From positions 62,001 through 126,000 of the forward strand of contig JAIRVG010000021.1 in the NCBI GenBank assembly GCA_031253995.1: a DNA stretch of 64,000 nucleotides, written 5' to 3'. The notes under the pieces were generated by a model. It saw nothing but the letters and a program-made list of their open reading frames with translations, was not told the origin of the DNA and searched no databases. The position numbers and the translations under genes were made by a program. This stretch comes from Paucimonas sp. (GTDB lineage Bacteria; Pseudomonadota; Gammaproteobacteria; Pseudomonadales; Pseudomonadaceae). Positions 34,886 to 44,579 of the stretch are shown here, piece after piece (positions within the stretch are counted from its first letter, which is position 1; each line of letters begins with the position of its first letter).

Positions 34886-35173
34886 TCAGGATTTCAGCGG
34901 GGTCAGCGAGCCCATGCCATTGGGCGTCTTGATCGAGATGCAGGTGCCGGCGGGCACGTTCTTCCAGGCGTTGCCCTGGTAGTCCTTCTTCGACGTGCCT
35001 GCGCAGGTGGTGCCGGCGCCGGCCTTGCAGTCGTTCTTGCCGGCCATGGCCACGCCGTAGCATTTTTCCATCGCAGTGCCCTGGTCGGCCGGGGTTTTCA
35101 TGTCGTCGGCCATGACGTTGCCAGCGAGGGCGGCGAGGGCCAGGGCGGCGGTAGCGAGGGTAAGGTTTTTCAT
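34886..35173 (-). CDS. bufA1: BufA1-type bufferin precursor (DUF2282)
   Basis: Small exported precursor of 95 residues. A Sec-type signal peptide ([19 protein letters not shown], cleavage expected after residue 22) is followed by a mature peptide with four cysteines: C38 ([14 protein letters not shown]), C49, C57 ([13 protein letters not shown]) and C78 (PAGTCISI). This is the DUF2282/bufferin-1 pattern; family members sequester copper in the periplasm after modification by the MNIO enzyme. GGAG before the ATG fixes the start. A SigF-type promoter lies about 55-85 nt upstream. Confidence 0.92.
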   Translation of the reverse strand: MKNLTLATAALALAALAGNVMADDMKTPADQGTAMEKCYGVAMAGKNDCKAGAGTTCAGTSKKDYQGNAWKNVPAGTCISIKTPNGMGSLTPLKS

Positions 35174-35231
35174 GATGCGGTCTCCACGAAGTAGGAAGGC
35201 CACGGTGATCTACCGGTGGCTCGTGGAGTAG

Positions 35232-35257
35232 TTCGCCGTCGGCAGGGAAACGGTTAC
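35232..35257 (-). promoter_or_regulatory. SigF-type ECF promoter of the bufferin operon (GTAACC-N16-CGAA)
   Basis: On the minus strand GTAACC (35252-35257) and CGAA (35232-35235) are separated by exactly 16 nt, matching the SigF-dependent promoter I recall from Caulobacter. It faces the precursor gene, whose ATG is about 60 nt further. The divergently encoded sigma factor is the obvious candidate to use it. Confidence 0.75.
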
Positions 35258-35389
35258 AGCAGGCGCAAATTTTTTTTTGAGGTTTTCCCGCCGGCCTCCT
35301 AAGGTAACGCCGCTCCCCTTGTGTTGCGGCCGTGACCGGCCGTCGGGCGAGCCGAAGACAACGCTTCATGGATGTAACCCGGGCGGCCA

Positions 35390-35974
35390 ATGCAACGAAC
35401 TAACCCGCAAGACGTACTGAGCGAGCGCGAGACGCAATTGCGCGACCTGCTGCTGCGCGGCATGGAGGGCGATACGTCGGCCTACCGCGCATTTCTCGCG
35501 GCGCTGGCGGTTCACCTGCGCGCTTTCCTGCGCCGCCGCGTGGCGCAGCGCTCGGACGAGATCGAGGACCTGCTGCAGGAAGTGTTGCTGGCGGTGCACA
35601 ATGCCCGCCACACCTACCACGCCGACCAGCCGCTGACCGCCTGGGTGCAGGCCATCGCGCGCTACAAGCTGGCCGACCATTTTCGCGGGCATGCCCGTCG
35701 CGATGCGCTGCATGACCCGCTGGACGACGACGAGCTGTTCCACGAGGGCGATGAAGAATCGGCCTCCGCCCGGCGTGACCTGGGCAAGCTTTTGCAGCAA
35801 CTGCCCGACAAGCAGCGGCTGCCGATCGTCCACGTCAAGGTCGAGGGCCTGTCGGTGGAGGAAACGGCGCAGCTCACCGGGCTGTCCAGCTCGGCGGTCA
35901 AGGTTGGCATCCACCGCGGGCTCAAGGCGCTGGCGGGTTTGATTCGAGGTAAGGGTAACGATGAAGACCGATGA
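35390..35974 (+). CDS. ECF sigma factor, SigF-like
   Basis: Sigma factor of 194 residues. Region 2: RSDEIEDLLQEVLLAVHNARHTY and LTAWVQAIARYKLADHFR; region 4: LQQLPDKQRLPIVHVKVEGLSVEETAQLTGLS..AVKVGIHRG. Divergent from the bufferin operon and followed by an NrsF-type membrane anti-sigma with which it overlaps by 14 nt. In Caulobacter, SigF with NrsF controls a bufferin operon in response to metal stress, so the same circuit is likely here. The start at 35390 has no strong ribosome site. Confidence 0.88.
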   Translation: MQRTNPQDVLSERETQLRDLLLRGMEGDTSAYRAFLAALAVHLRAFLRRRVAQRSDEIEDLLQEVLLAVHNARHTYHADQPLTAWVQAIARYKLADHFRGHARRDALHDPLDDDELFHEGDEESASARRDLGKLLQQLPDKQRLPIVHVKVEGLSVEETAQLTGLSSSAVKVGIHRGLKALAGLIRGKGNDEDR

Positions 35975-36602
35975 ACTGATCGACCTGCTGGCCAGCGGTG
36001 AAGAGCCGGTGGACCGCCACGCGCTGTTGCGGCGCATGGGCATTGCCCTGCTCGGTGGCGGCCTTGCGGCCTTGTTGCTGACCATGACGCTCTACGGCGT
36101 GCGTGCCGATATTGCCGAGGTGGCGCGCACGCCGCTGTTCTGGGCCAAGGTGGCGTTGCCAGGCAGCCTGGCGCTGCTGGCGATCTGGCTGAACCGGCGC
36201 CTGTCGCGGCCGGGAGTGAAAGGCGGGGCGGTGTGGGCCTTGCTGGGCCTGCCGCTGTTGCTGGTCTGGCTGGGGGCGGTGCTGAGCCTGGCCGGTGCCG
36301 GGCCGGAAGCCCGCGCGGACCTGATCTTCGGCCGCACCTGGCGCACCTGCGCGTTCAACATCGCGCTGCTCTCGTTGCCGGTGTTCACGGCGGTGTTCTG
36401 GGCCCTGCGCGGCCTGGCACCGACCCGCCTGCGCCAGGCCGGCGCGGCGGGCGGCTTGCTGGCGGGGGCAACCGCGACCCTCGCCTACTGCCTGCACTGC
36501 CCGGAAATGGGCGTGCCGTTCTGGGGCATCTGGTACCTGCTGGGCATGCTGGTGCCGACCCTTGTCGGCGCGGCCCTGGGGCCACGCCTGCTGCGCTGGT
36601 GA
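35961..36602 (+). CDS. NrsF family anti-sigma factor (DUF1109)
   Basis: Inner-membrane protein of 213 residues with six predicted helices (LALLGGGLAALLLTMTLYGV, VALPGSLALLAIW, WALLGLPLLLVWLGAVLSL, LLSLPVFTAVFWAL, AAGGLLAGATATLAYCL, WYLLGMLVPTLVGAALG). Two cysteines in YCLHCPE fit the conserved pair reported for NrsF, proposed to sense metals. The cytoplasmic N-terminus (TDELIDLLASGEEPVDRHAL) probably holds the sigma factor. Overlaps the sigma gene. Its stop abuts the convergent cysZ stop with no gap. Confidence 0.88.
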   Translation: MKTDELIDLLASGEEPVDRHALLRRMGIALLGGGLAALLLTMTLYGVRADIAEVARTPLFWAKVALPGSLALLAIWLNRRLSRPGVKGGAVWALLGLPLLLVWLGAVLSLAGAGPEARADLIFGRTWRTCAFNIALLSLPVFTAVFWALRGLAPTRLRQAGAAGGLLAGATATLAYCLHCPEMGVPFWGIWYLLGMLVPTLVGAALGPRLLRW

Positions 36603-37337
36603 TCAGCGCCCGTCGCGCTCCCGCACCCAGAACAACGTGGCTCCCGCCACCGCCGCCGGCATCATCAGGATATTGACGAAGGGAATCAGCAACGCCAGGT
36701 AGGTGATGCCGCCAAAGCCCAGCGATTGCCAGCGCTTCTGGCGCAGCCAGGCGAGCATGTCCTGCCAGCTCATCTTGTTGTTGTCCGCCGGGTAGTCGAT
36801 GTACTGGATCGCCATCATCCAGATGCCGAACAGCAGCCACAGCGGCGCGGCGATGACGTTGACCACCGGGATGAACGACAGGATGAACAACCCCAGCGCC
36901 CGCGGCGCGAAGTAGCCGAGCTTGCGCAGCTCGCGGCCGAAGGTGCGCGGCACCATGGCCACCAGCTCGCCCCAGCTGAAGGGCGGGAAATCATCCTTGC
37001 CGCGCACCACCACTTCCACCTTCTCCGACAGGAAACCGTTGAACGGCGCGGCGATGATGTTCGCCAGCATCGTGAAGGTGAAGAACACCATGAGCGCCAC
37101 CAGCGCCACGAACAGCGGCCAGAGAATGTACGTGAGGAAGCTCAGCCAGCTGGGCAAGGTCGGCATCAGCGCGTCGACCCACAGGGCGAACTGGTGCCCG
37201 GCCAGGTACACCAGGCCGACGAACAGCAACAGGTTGATCGCCAGGGGCAGCAGCACGAAGAGGCGCAGCCCGGGGCTGAGGACCAGCTTCAGGCCCTCGC
37301 GCAGGTATTGCGGGCCGGATAGAACAGGGGCTTGCAT
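36603..37337 (-). CDS. cysZ: Sulfate transporter CysZ
   Basis: Inner-membrane protein of 244 residues with the CysZ profile: [28 protein letters not shown], four long hydrophobic helices, [18 protein letters not shown] and [14 protein letters not shown]. CysZ imports sulfate for cysteine synthesis. CGGAG precedes the ATG. It reads toward the NrsF gene, so no terminator space exists between them. Confidence 0.92.
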   Translation of the reverse strand: MQAPVLSGPQYLREGLKLVLSPGLRLFVLLPLAINLLLFVGLVYLAGHQFALWVDALMPTLPSWLSFLTYILWPLFVALVALMVFFTFTMLANIIAAPFNGFLSEKVEVVVRGKDDFPPFSWGELVAMVPRTFGRELRKLGYFAPRALGLFILSFIPVVNVIAAPLWLLFGIWMMAIQYIDYPADNNKMSWQDMLAWLRQKRWQSLGFGGITYLALLIPFVNILMMPAAVAGATLFWVRERDGR

Positions 37338-37479
37338 AAAGGGCTCCGAGGGAGGGAAAACGCGCCGACCTTACCGAGTTTGCCGGCGCGATTAAAGCCG
37401 CGCGGGGGCGGCGAAACGGGGTGTAACAAATCTTGAGGCAGGGCGCTCATAGGGAAACATCGGCACCAGTCCTGCCTGT

Positions 37480-37516
37480 ATAGAGCCAGTCTATAAGGTA
37501 GATTGTTTAAGGATAT
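37480..37516 (+). promoter_or_regulatory. OxyR-box-like site before the mini-peroxiredoxin gene
   Basis: ATAG-N7-CTAT-N7-ATTG-N7-ATAT matches the OxyR consensus ATAG-N7-CTAT-N7-ATAG-N7-CTAT at 14 of 16 positions, with all spacers correct. It lies 79-115 nt before the ATG of the small gene. A second dyad TTAAGGATATTTCCTTAA overlaps its right end. Confidence 0.6.
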
Positions 37517-37594
37517 TTCCTTAATCTTTGGCCCCTCGCTAAAGTGCGCCCATTGTTTCAACGGCTTCGAATCCACGGTTCTCAGGGAGTTCCC

Positions 37595-37762
37595 ATGAGC
37601 ATTCTGGTCAGCGAGCACGTCCCGGAGCGGGATGCGGCCTTGCAATTTAACGAGCAACATGGCGAAGTCTGCCCCGCCGGCTGGCGACCTGCCCAGCAAG
37701 GCATGAAGGCGAACGCCCAGGGCGTCGCCGATTACCTGGCGGAAAATGCCAAGCGCCGGTAA
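37595..37762 (+). CDS. Stand-alone C-terminal peroxiredoxin fragment (55 aa)
   Basis: Peptide of 55 residues that corresponds only to the C-terminal tail of a typical 2-Cys peroxiredoxin: AALQFNEQHGEVCPAGWRPA carries the resolving-cysteine motif (VCPAGW) and is followed by MKANAQGVADYLAENA. The thioredoxin fold and peroxidatic cysteine are absent. GGGAG lies 5 nt before the ATG and no decay is visible, so it appears to be translated. An OxyR-box-like site lies upstream and a strong terminator downstream. The next gene is trxB, which reduces thioredoxin. Confidence 0.7.
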   Translation: MSILVSEHVPERDAALQFNEQHGEVCPAGWRPAQQGMKANAQGVADYLAENAKRR

Positions 37763-37782
37763 GGCCTCGCTGCACGGTTTCC

Positions 37783-37830
37783 AGAACCCGCAGCCACAGG
37801 CCTTCCCCAAGGCCTTGCGGGTTCTTTTTT
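37783..37830 (+). terminator. Intrinsic terminator after the mini-peroxiredoxin gene
   Basis: Stem AGAACCCGCA / TGCGGGTTCT with an inner hairpin AGGCCTTCCCCAAGGCCT, directly followed by TTTTTT. Typical Rho-independent terminator between the small gene and trxB. Confidence 0.85.
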
Positions 37831-37844
37831 AATTTCACCGGTGA

Positions 37845-38858
<1,014 letters not shown>

Positions 38859-38862
38859 TCGA

Positions 38863-38906
38863 CAAAAAACCGCGAAGGGCCTGGTCGGCCCTTCGCGGTT
38901 TTTCTT
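38863..38906. terminator. Bidirectional intrinsic terminator
   Basis: AAAAAACCGCGAAGGGCC-TGGTC-GGCCCTTCGCGGTTTTT between the convergent trxB and permease genes. A long perfect stem with T-runs on both strands, so it should end both transcripts. Confidence 0.9.
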
Positions 38907-38919
38907 TTCTCGCGGGTCT

Positions 38920-40314
38920 TCAGTACGCGCGTTTCAGCCCCACCAGCTTCTCCTTGTCGCGCTTGCGGCAGATCACGATCCCCAGCAGCGACACCCCCAT
39001 CGCCAGCATCAGCGTGCTGGTGGCTTCGGCACGATGGTCCGGGGTGAACAGCAGTACCGCCAGGGCGGCCGAGATGAACAGGATCACGCCGTAGGTCAGC
39101 CACGGGAACAACCACATCTTCAGGGCCAGGGCTTCGCCATGGCGACGACGCATGCGTAGCTGGGAAATGGCGATGGCCAGGTACACCAGCAAGGCGATCG
39201 CCCCGGAGCTGGAGAGCAGGAAGTCGAACAGGCTCGCCGGAGCGAAGTGGTTCAGCGCGGAAATGAAGGCACCGACGAAAGCCGTGACCAGCACGGCATT
39301 GCGTGGCACGCCGTTACCCGAGGTGCGTGCGGTCGCCGTCGGCGCATCGCCGCGACGGGACAGGGAGTAGAGCATGCGCGAGGCGATATAGATCGACGAG
39401 TTCATGCAACTGGTCACCGCCACCAGCACCACCAGGTCGACGATCAGCTTGGCGTGGGGCACTTGCAGCAGTTCCAGGGCACGCTGGTAGGAGCCGACCG
39501 TTGCCAGTTGCGGGTCGCTCCATGGCACCACGGAAATCACCACCATGACCGACAGCAGGTAGAACACGCCGATGCGCCAGATCACCGAGCGGGTGGCCTT
39601 GGCGATGTTGCGCGAGGGTTCGCCGGATTCGGCGGCGGCAATGGTCACCGACTCGGTGCCGATGAAGCTGAACATGATGGTGATGAAGGCACCGACCACG
39701 GCGGTCATGCCGTTGGGGGCGAAGCCGCCGTGCTGGTCCATCAGGCTGAACAGGCCGGCACCTTCGTGGTTCGGTACCCAGCCGGTGAGGGCGGCGGCGC
39801 CGAAGCCGATGAACAGGATGATGGCGGTGACCTTGAGCAGGGCGAACCAGAATTCGAATTCGCCGTACTTCGACACGCCGAACAGGTTGGTGATGCTCAG
39901 CAGCACCACCGAGGCGAGGGCGAAGACCCAGCTGTCGATCAGGGGAAACCACTGGTTGAGGATATGCCCGGCGGCCAGTGCCTCGATGGGCACCACCAGC
40001 ACCCAGAACCACCAATAGAGCCAGCCGATGGTGAAGCCGGCCCAGGGGCCGATGGCCTTTTCCGCGTAGGTGGAGAAGGAGCCGGTGTCGGGGTTGGCCA
40101 CGGCCATTTCGCCGAGCATGCGCATCACCAGCACCACCAGGGTGCCGGCGACGAGGTAGGCGAGGATGACGGCAGGGCCGGCGGCGGCGATGGCATGGCC
40201 GGAGCCGACGAAAAGTCCGGCGCCGATGATCCCGGCGATGGACAGCATGGTGACGTGACGGGGTTTGAAACCGTTGGACAGCTGGCCGCTGCCGGGGTCG
40301 TTCAGGCTCGACAT
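38920..40314 (-). CDS. Amino acid permease, GabP-like (APC superfamily)
   Basis: Inner-membrane protein of 464 residues with twelve hydrophobic helices. It starts with the conserved RHVTMLSIAGIIGAGLFVGSG and contains FGVSKYGEFEFWFALLKV and FSFIGTESVTIAAAESGEPSRNI, signatures of the amino acid transporter subfamily that includes GABA permease. It imports an amino acid with protons; GABA is the best guess but not certain. Separated from trxB by a bidirectional terminator. Confidence 0.88.
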   Translation of the reverse strand: MSSLNDPGSGQLSNGFKPRHVTMLSIAGIIGAGLFVGSGHAIAAAGPAVILAYLVAGTLVVLVMRMLGEMAVANPDTGSFSTYAEKAIGPWAGFTIGWLYWWFWVLVVPIEALAAGHILNQWFPLIDSWVFALASVVLLSITNLFGVSKYGEFEFWFALLKVTAIILFIGFGAAALTGWVPNHEGAGLFSLMDQHGGFAPNGMTAVVGAFITIMFSFIGTESVTIAAAESGEPSRNIAKATRSVIWRIGVFYLLSVMVVISVVPWSDPQLATVGSYQRALELLQVPHAKLIVDLVVLVAVTSCMNSSIYIASRMLYSLSRRGDAPTATARTSGNGVPRNAVLVTAFVGAFISALNHFAPASLFDFLLSSSGAIALLVYLAIAISQLRMRRRHGEALALKMWLFPWLTYGVILFISAALAVLLFTPDHRAEATSTLMLAMGVSLLGIVICRKRDKEKLVGLKRAY

Positions 40315-40635
40315 GAGTCTCTGCTCTTGTTGTGGTTCATTGAAGGCAGAGACGAAGCAGCGACGGGGAGAATCAGGGCCGCTTCAAGGAACATGCCTCT
40401 ACGCGTGTAGTCATGGGCCGGCTCAGGCGGTCCGGCGGAGCTACCTTAACGCGGGGGCGGGCGGGGGAATTGACGCGATTGCGGCTTGGGGGTGTCGGAT
40501 TTCGACATGCGTTGTCCTTGCCGGCCTCATCGCTGGCAAGCCAGCTCCCACCAGGTCTTGTGCCAGCCTTCGATAGTGAAGACAACCAGGAACCCTGTGG
40601 GAGCTGGCTTGCCAGCGATGAGGCCGGCAAGTCGA
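40315..40635. repeat. Gene-free stretch holding a REP-type inverted pair (40516-40631)
   Basis: The stretch between the permease start and the nadC stop contains two reverse-complementary arms: about 40516-40551 (CCTTGCCGGCCTCATCGCTG...) and 40597-40631. They share the core CATCGCTGGCAAGCCAGCT with the pair at 24292-24387. The rest probably holds the permease promoter; nothing else is recognised. Confidence 0.8.
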
Positions 40636-41484
40636 TCAGAGGCTCAGGCGCATCGACAGATCCACGGCCTTCACATCCTTGGTCATCGCCCCGATCGAGA
40701 TGTAGTCCACCCCGGTCCCGGCAATTACCCGCAGGGTGCTTTCGTTGATCCCGCCACTGGCTTCCAGCTTGGCCCGCCCGTTGGTCAGGCGCACCGCTTC
40801 GCGCATCTCGTCCAGGCTCAGCTCGTCGAGCATGATGATGTCGGCACCGCCATTGAGGGCCTGTTGCAGCTCGTCCAGGCTTTCCACCTCGACCTCCACC
40901 GGCTTGCCCGGGGCGATGCGCCGCGCGGCAGCGATGGCTTCGGCGATGCCGCCACAGGCTGCGATATGGTTTTCCTTGATCAGGAAGGCATCGAACAGGC
41001 CGATGCGGTGGTTATGGCAGCCGCCACAGGTGACCGCGTACTTCTGCGCCAGACGCAGGCCCGGCAGGGTCTTGCGGGTGTCGAGCAGGCGCACCTGGGT
41101 GTCGGCGACCTGGTCGGCGAGAAATTGCGCGCGGGTCGCCACGCCGGACAGCAGCTGCAGGAAGTTCAGCGCACTGCGCTCGCCGGTCAGCAGCGAGCGG
41201 GCCGGGCCCTCCAGGTGGAACAGCGCCTGGTTGGCGACGGCGCGGTCGCCGTCCTGCACCTGCCAGTGCACCGCCACCCGCGGATCGAGTTGGCGGAAGA
41301 CCGCGTCGACCCACGCCGTCCCGGCGATGACGCAGTCCTCGCGGGTGATGATGGTGGCCTTGGCCAGGCGTTCGGCGGGGATCAGTTGCGCGGTGATGTC
41401 GCCGCTGCCGACATCTTCCAGCAACGCACGGCGCACGTTGGCTTCGATTTCGGCGGTCAGATCGGCGAGGCGTAGGTTCGGCAT
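40636..41484 (-). CDS. nadC: Nicotinate-nucleotide pyrophosphorylase (carboxylating)
   Basis: Quinolinate phosphoribosyltransferase of 282 residues. Landmarks: [15 protein letters not shown] at the N-terminus, [38 protein letters not shown] and [27 protein letters not shown]. It makes nicotinate mononucleotide from quinolinate and PRPP for NAD synthesis. The ATG at 41484 has TGGAG at good spacing, favouring it over one 12 nt upstream. Confidence 0.96.
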   Translation of the reverse strand: MPNLRLADLTAEIEANVRRALLEDVGSGDITAQLIPAERLAKATIITREDCVIAGTAWVDAVFRQLDPRVAVHWQVQDGDRAVANQALFHLEGPARSLLTGERSALNFLQLLSGVATRAQFLADQVADTQVRLLDTRKTLPGLRLAQKYAVTCGGCHNHRIGLFDAFLIKENHIAACGGIAEAIAAARRIAPGKPVEVEVESLDELQQALNGGADIIMLDELSLDEMREAVRLTNGRAKLEASGGINESTLRVIAGTGVDYISIGAMTKDVKAVDLSMRLSL

Positions 41485-41741
41485 GACAAGCTCCACAAGC
41501 TAAGTGGCCGGGATTATAGGGCAGGCAGGGGCGTGCGCGCAGCAGCCGGCGGGCGTTGCGTCTACCACGCACCTTTGGTCGGGAAAGTTGAGCGTTTCGC
41601 CTCAAGCGAGGTCTACCCGATGCTGGAGTTCCGCGCGTTTCCCCTCTGGCGAACAGGAAGTATTTTCAAGATAATGCGCGACCACTATTTGACGTCATGG
41701 TTTTGACGATCTCGAAACAACCCCCTTGCAAGGAGTCCGGG

Positions 41742-43934
41742 ATGCATAACGACGGGAAGGTGCTGCCCTTTCGCAGCGTCGCCAGCCAGGCGTCGCAAAC
41801 GCCCCTCGCTCGTCTGCCCGTCGCTTTGTTGCATGTGCGTGACAAGGCCGCGCTGCAACTGCGTCAGTCCCTCCAGGTGCTGTTCGACAACGCCGACGAC
41901 ACGCTTTTCGAAATGGCCGACAAAGCCGCTTCCAGCAAGGAACGCAATCTCCTGTTCGAAGCCATGCGCGACCTGCGGCACAAGCGCAAGAGCATCGAGC
42001 GCGGCTTCCTCGACAGTTTCTACGCGGCCTTCATGGAAGCCGGCCACGGCGACCCGCTGGCCGCCCTGCCGGCCCGCACCCCGGCCCATGACACCCTGAG
42101 CCTGGTGGCCAGCGACGAGCTGGAGCGCACCGTGGCGGTGGACGGCATGGTCGCCCGGGTCCTGGCCCGCGACGGTTTTGCCCTTGGCCAGTTGACCCTG
42201 CGCCTGAACAGCCTGCTGCAACAGCGCCTGAGCGACCAGAACAACCCGCTGGGGCCAACCCTGCTGTGCGAATACTTCCTGCGCGCCGGGCGCAGCCTGG
42301 GGGTGGGCATCAAGGTCAAGCTGATCCTGCTCAAGCTGTTCGAACGCTACGTGCTGCGCGAGGCCGACCAGTTGTACGGCGAGGCCAACCAGTTGCTGAT
42401 CGCCACCGGCATCCTCCCCGAGCTCAAGGCCTTGCCGCTGCGCCGGGCCCAGGACCGCGCGGTGCTGGAAACCCGGGCGCCGGCCAACGAGGCGGATGAC
42501 AATCCCGGCAACGAGGAAGTGGATGCCAACACCCAGGCGGTGTTCTCGTCCCTGCAATCCTTGCTGCGCCCGGTGCGCGGCCGCCTGACCCCGCGCCTCG
42601 GCGGCGGCCCGCTGCGCCCGATCAGCAGCCGCGACCTGCTGCGCCTGCTGACCCACCTGCAACAGTACGTGCCCGCGGAGCTTGCCCACGAAGACTTCGA
42701 CCTGCGCCATCACCTCGAACAACTGCTGACCCGCCTCAGCGTGCAGAGCGGCGGCGGCCGGCGTATCGATGCCAGCGACGAGGACGTGATCAACCTGATC
42801 GCCATGCTCTTCGATTTCATCCTCGACGACCGCAACCTGCCCCATTCCCTGCGGGTGCTGATCGGCCGCCTGCAGATTCCCATGCTCAAGGTGGCACTGC
42901 TGGACAAGCGCTTCTTCAGCCGCGCCACCCATCCGGCCCGGCGCCTGCTCAACGAGGTGGCCGCGGCCGCCATGGGCTGGGACAAGCGCGACGACCAGCA
43001 GCGCGACAGCCTCTACCAGCACGTCGACATGCTGGTGCAGCGCCTGCTCGACGATTTCAGCGACGACCCGGCGATCTTCAGCGAACTGCTCAACGATTTC
43101 CTCGCCTTCAACAATGACGAGCGCCGCCGCGCCGAGTTGCTGGAGCAGCGCACCCGCGACGCCGAGGAAGGCCGCGCCCGTACCGAGCATGCCCGCGGTC
43201 GGGTCCAGCACGAACTCAACCGGCGCCTGCAGGGCAAGCAACTGCCGCGCATCGTCGTGCGGGTGCTGGAGGATGCCTGGAGCCAAGTGCTGCTGCTGGC
43301 CTGGCTCAAGCATGGCGAGACCTCGACGGAATGGCGGGAGGCCCTGCTGACCATGGACGAACTGCTGTGGAGCGTCGGCCCGCTGGAACGCCCGCAAGAC
43401 CGCCAGCGCCTGCTGGAAAACGTGCCGGGGCTGCTCAAGGCCTTGCGTGACGGGCTCGGTGGCGCGGTGTTCGATCCCTTCGCCACCAGCGAATTCTTCG
43501 CCGCCCTGGAAGCGCTGCACCTCGGCGCCTTCGAGCCCGCGGGCGGGCAAGGCGAGGCGCAGGCCGGCACCGAGCGGGTGCTGGTGCGCGACGAAATCAT
43601 CCTGCGCGGTCCGGAGGACTGTCCGGCTTGCGACAGCGAGCAGCGCCTTGCCGAGGACGATCCGGAGTTGGTCAGCGTGCGCCGCCTGCAGGCCGGTAGC
43701 TGGATCGAGCTGCACGAGGACGACGAACCGCTGCGCTGCAAGCTGATCGCCCTGTTCGACGACAGCGACCGCTATGTCTTCGTCAACCGCAGCGGCATGA
43801 AGGTGCGCGAGTGGACCGCCATGGGCCTGGCGGTGGCGCTGCAGCGTGGCGATGTCAGCCTGCTCGACGACAGCCTGCTGTTCGACCGCGCCCTTGACTC
43901 CGTGGTCAGCCAGCTGCGCCGCCAGCGCGGCTGA
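41742..43934 (+). CDS. DUF1631 family protein
   Basis: Large cytoplasmic protein of 730 residues, mostly helical, matching the DUF1631 family of Pseudomonas. The N-terminal region has LFDNADDTLFEMADKAASSKERNLLFEAM; the middle includes RFFSRATHPARRLLNEVAAAAMGW; a beta-rich C-terminal part (VRRLQAGSWIELHEDDEP, CKLIALFDDSDRYVFVNRSGMKV) resembles a PilZ-like barrel, but I do not see the RxxxR motif of c-di-GMP binders. AAGGAG before the ATG at 41742 sets the start. Function not known to me. Confidence 0.88.
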   Translation: MHNDGKVLPFRSVASQASQTPLARLPVALLHVRDKAALQLRQSLQVLFDNADDTLFEMADKAASSKERNLLFEAMRDLRHKRKSIERGFLDSFYAAFMEAGHGDPLAALPARTPAHDTLSLVASDELERTVAVDGMVARVLARDGFALGQLTLRLNSLLQQRLSDQNNPLGPTLLCEYFLRAGRSLGVGIKVKLILLKLFERYVLREADQLYGEANQLLIATGILPELKALPLRRAQDRAVLETRAPANEADDNPGNEEVDANTQAVFSSLQSLLRPVRGRLTPRLGGGPLRPISSRDLLRLLTHLQQYVPAELAHEDFDLRHHLEQLLTRLSVQSGGGRRIDASDEDVINLIAMLFDFILDDRNLPHSLRVLIGRLQIPMLKVALLDKRFFSRATHPARRLLNEVAAAAMGWDKRDDQQRDSLYQHVDMLVQRLLDDFSDDPAIFSELLNDFLAFNNDERRRAELLEQRTRDAEEGRARTEHARGRVQHELNRRLQGKQLPRIVVRVLEDAWSQVLLLAWLKHGETSTEWREALLTMDELLWSVGPLERPQDRQRLLENVPGLLKALRDGLGGAVFDPFATSEFFAALEALHLGAFEPAGGQGEAQAGTERVLVRDEIILRGPEDCPACDSEQRLAEDDPELVSVRRLQAGSWIELHEDDEPLRCKLIALFDDSDRYVFVNRSGMKVREWTAMGLAVALQRGDVSLLDDSLLFDRALDSVVSQLRRQRG

Positions 43935-44015
43935 CCCTCTCACACTTTTTAACGATACAGCGCCGGTCGGCTCGGGGCATACTGGCGCGGTGTCCCCCGT
44001 GTTTCAGGACTTTCT

Positions 44016-44576
44016 ATGCAGCTGGATCGCACCACTGGCTGGTTCGCTGGCGTCACCCATTGCCCGTCCCCCAATTTCAATGCGCGCCCGCAAGGCGAGG
44101 CGATCGCCCTGCTGGTGATCCACAACATCAGCCTGCCGCCCGCGCAGTTCGCCACCGGCAAGGTCCAGGCGTTCTTCCAGAACCGCCTCGACCCGGCCGA
44201 GCATCCGTTCTTCGAGACCATCAAGGACCTGCGGGTATCCGCCCACTTCCTGATCGAACGCGACGGCCAGGTGACCCAGTTCGTGTCCTGCCTCGACCGG
44301 GCCTGGCATGCGGGCGTGTCGCGCTTTGGCGAGCGCGAGGGGTGCAACGACTTTTCCCTCGGCATCGAACTGGAAGGCACCGACGACCTGCCCTACAGCG
44401 ATGCCCAGTACCAGGCGCTGGAATGCCTGACGCGGCAGCTGCGCGCGGCCTGGCCGGCCCTCGATGGCGAGCGCATCTGCGGCCACAGCGATATCGCCCC
44501 CGGGCGCAAGACCGATCCCGGGCCGGCCTTCGACTGGCCCCGTTACCGCGCCACCCTGCGGGACAAGGAGAACTGA
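44016..44576 (+). CDS. ampD: 1,6-anhydro-N-acetylmuramyl-L-alanine amidase AmpD
   Basis: Amidase of 186 residues. Zinc ligands are the histidine in LLVIHNISLPP, and the histidine and aspartate in ICGHSDIAPGRKTDPGPAFDW; the middle has WHAGVSRFGEREGCNDFSLGIELEG. It cleaves the peptide from anhydromuropeptides during cell-wall recycling, and its loss raises ampC beta-lactamase in Pseudomonas. Followed after 3 nt by ampE. Confidence 0.95.
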   Translation: MQLDRTTGWFAGVTHCPSPNFNARPQGEAIALLVIHNISLPPAQFATGKVQAFFQNRLDPAEHPFFETIKDLRVSAHFLIERDGQVTQFVSCLDRAWHAGVSRFGEREGCNDFSLGIELEGTDDLPYSDAQYQALECLTRQLRAAWPALDGERICGHSDIAPGRKTDPGPAFDWPRYRATLRDKEN

Positions 44577-44579
44577 TCG

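Noticed and set aside
41685..43943. Minus-strand frame opposite the DUF1631 gene
   Set aside because: Antisense shadow; Gln/His/Ala-rich product without a recognisable domain.
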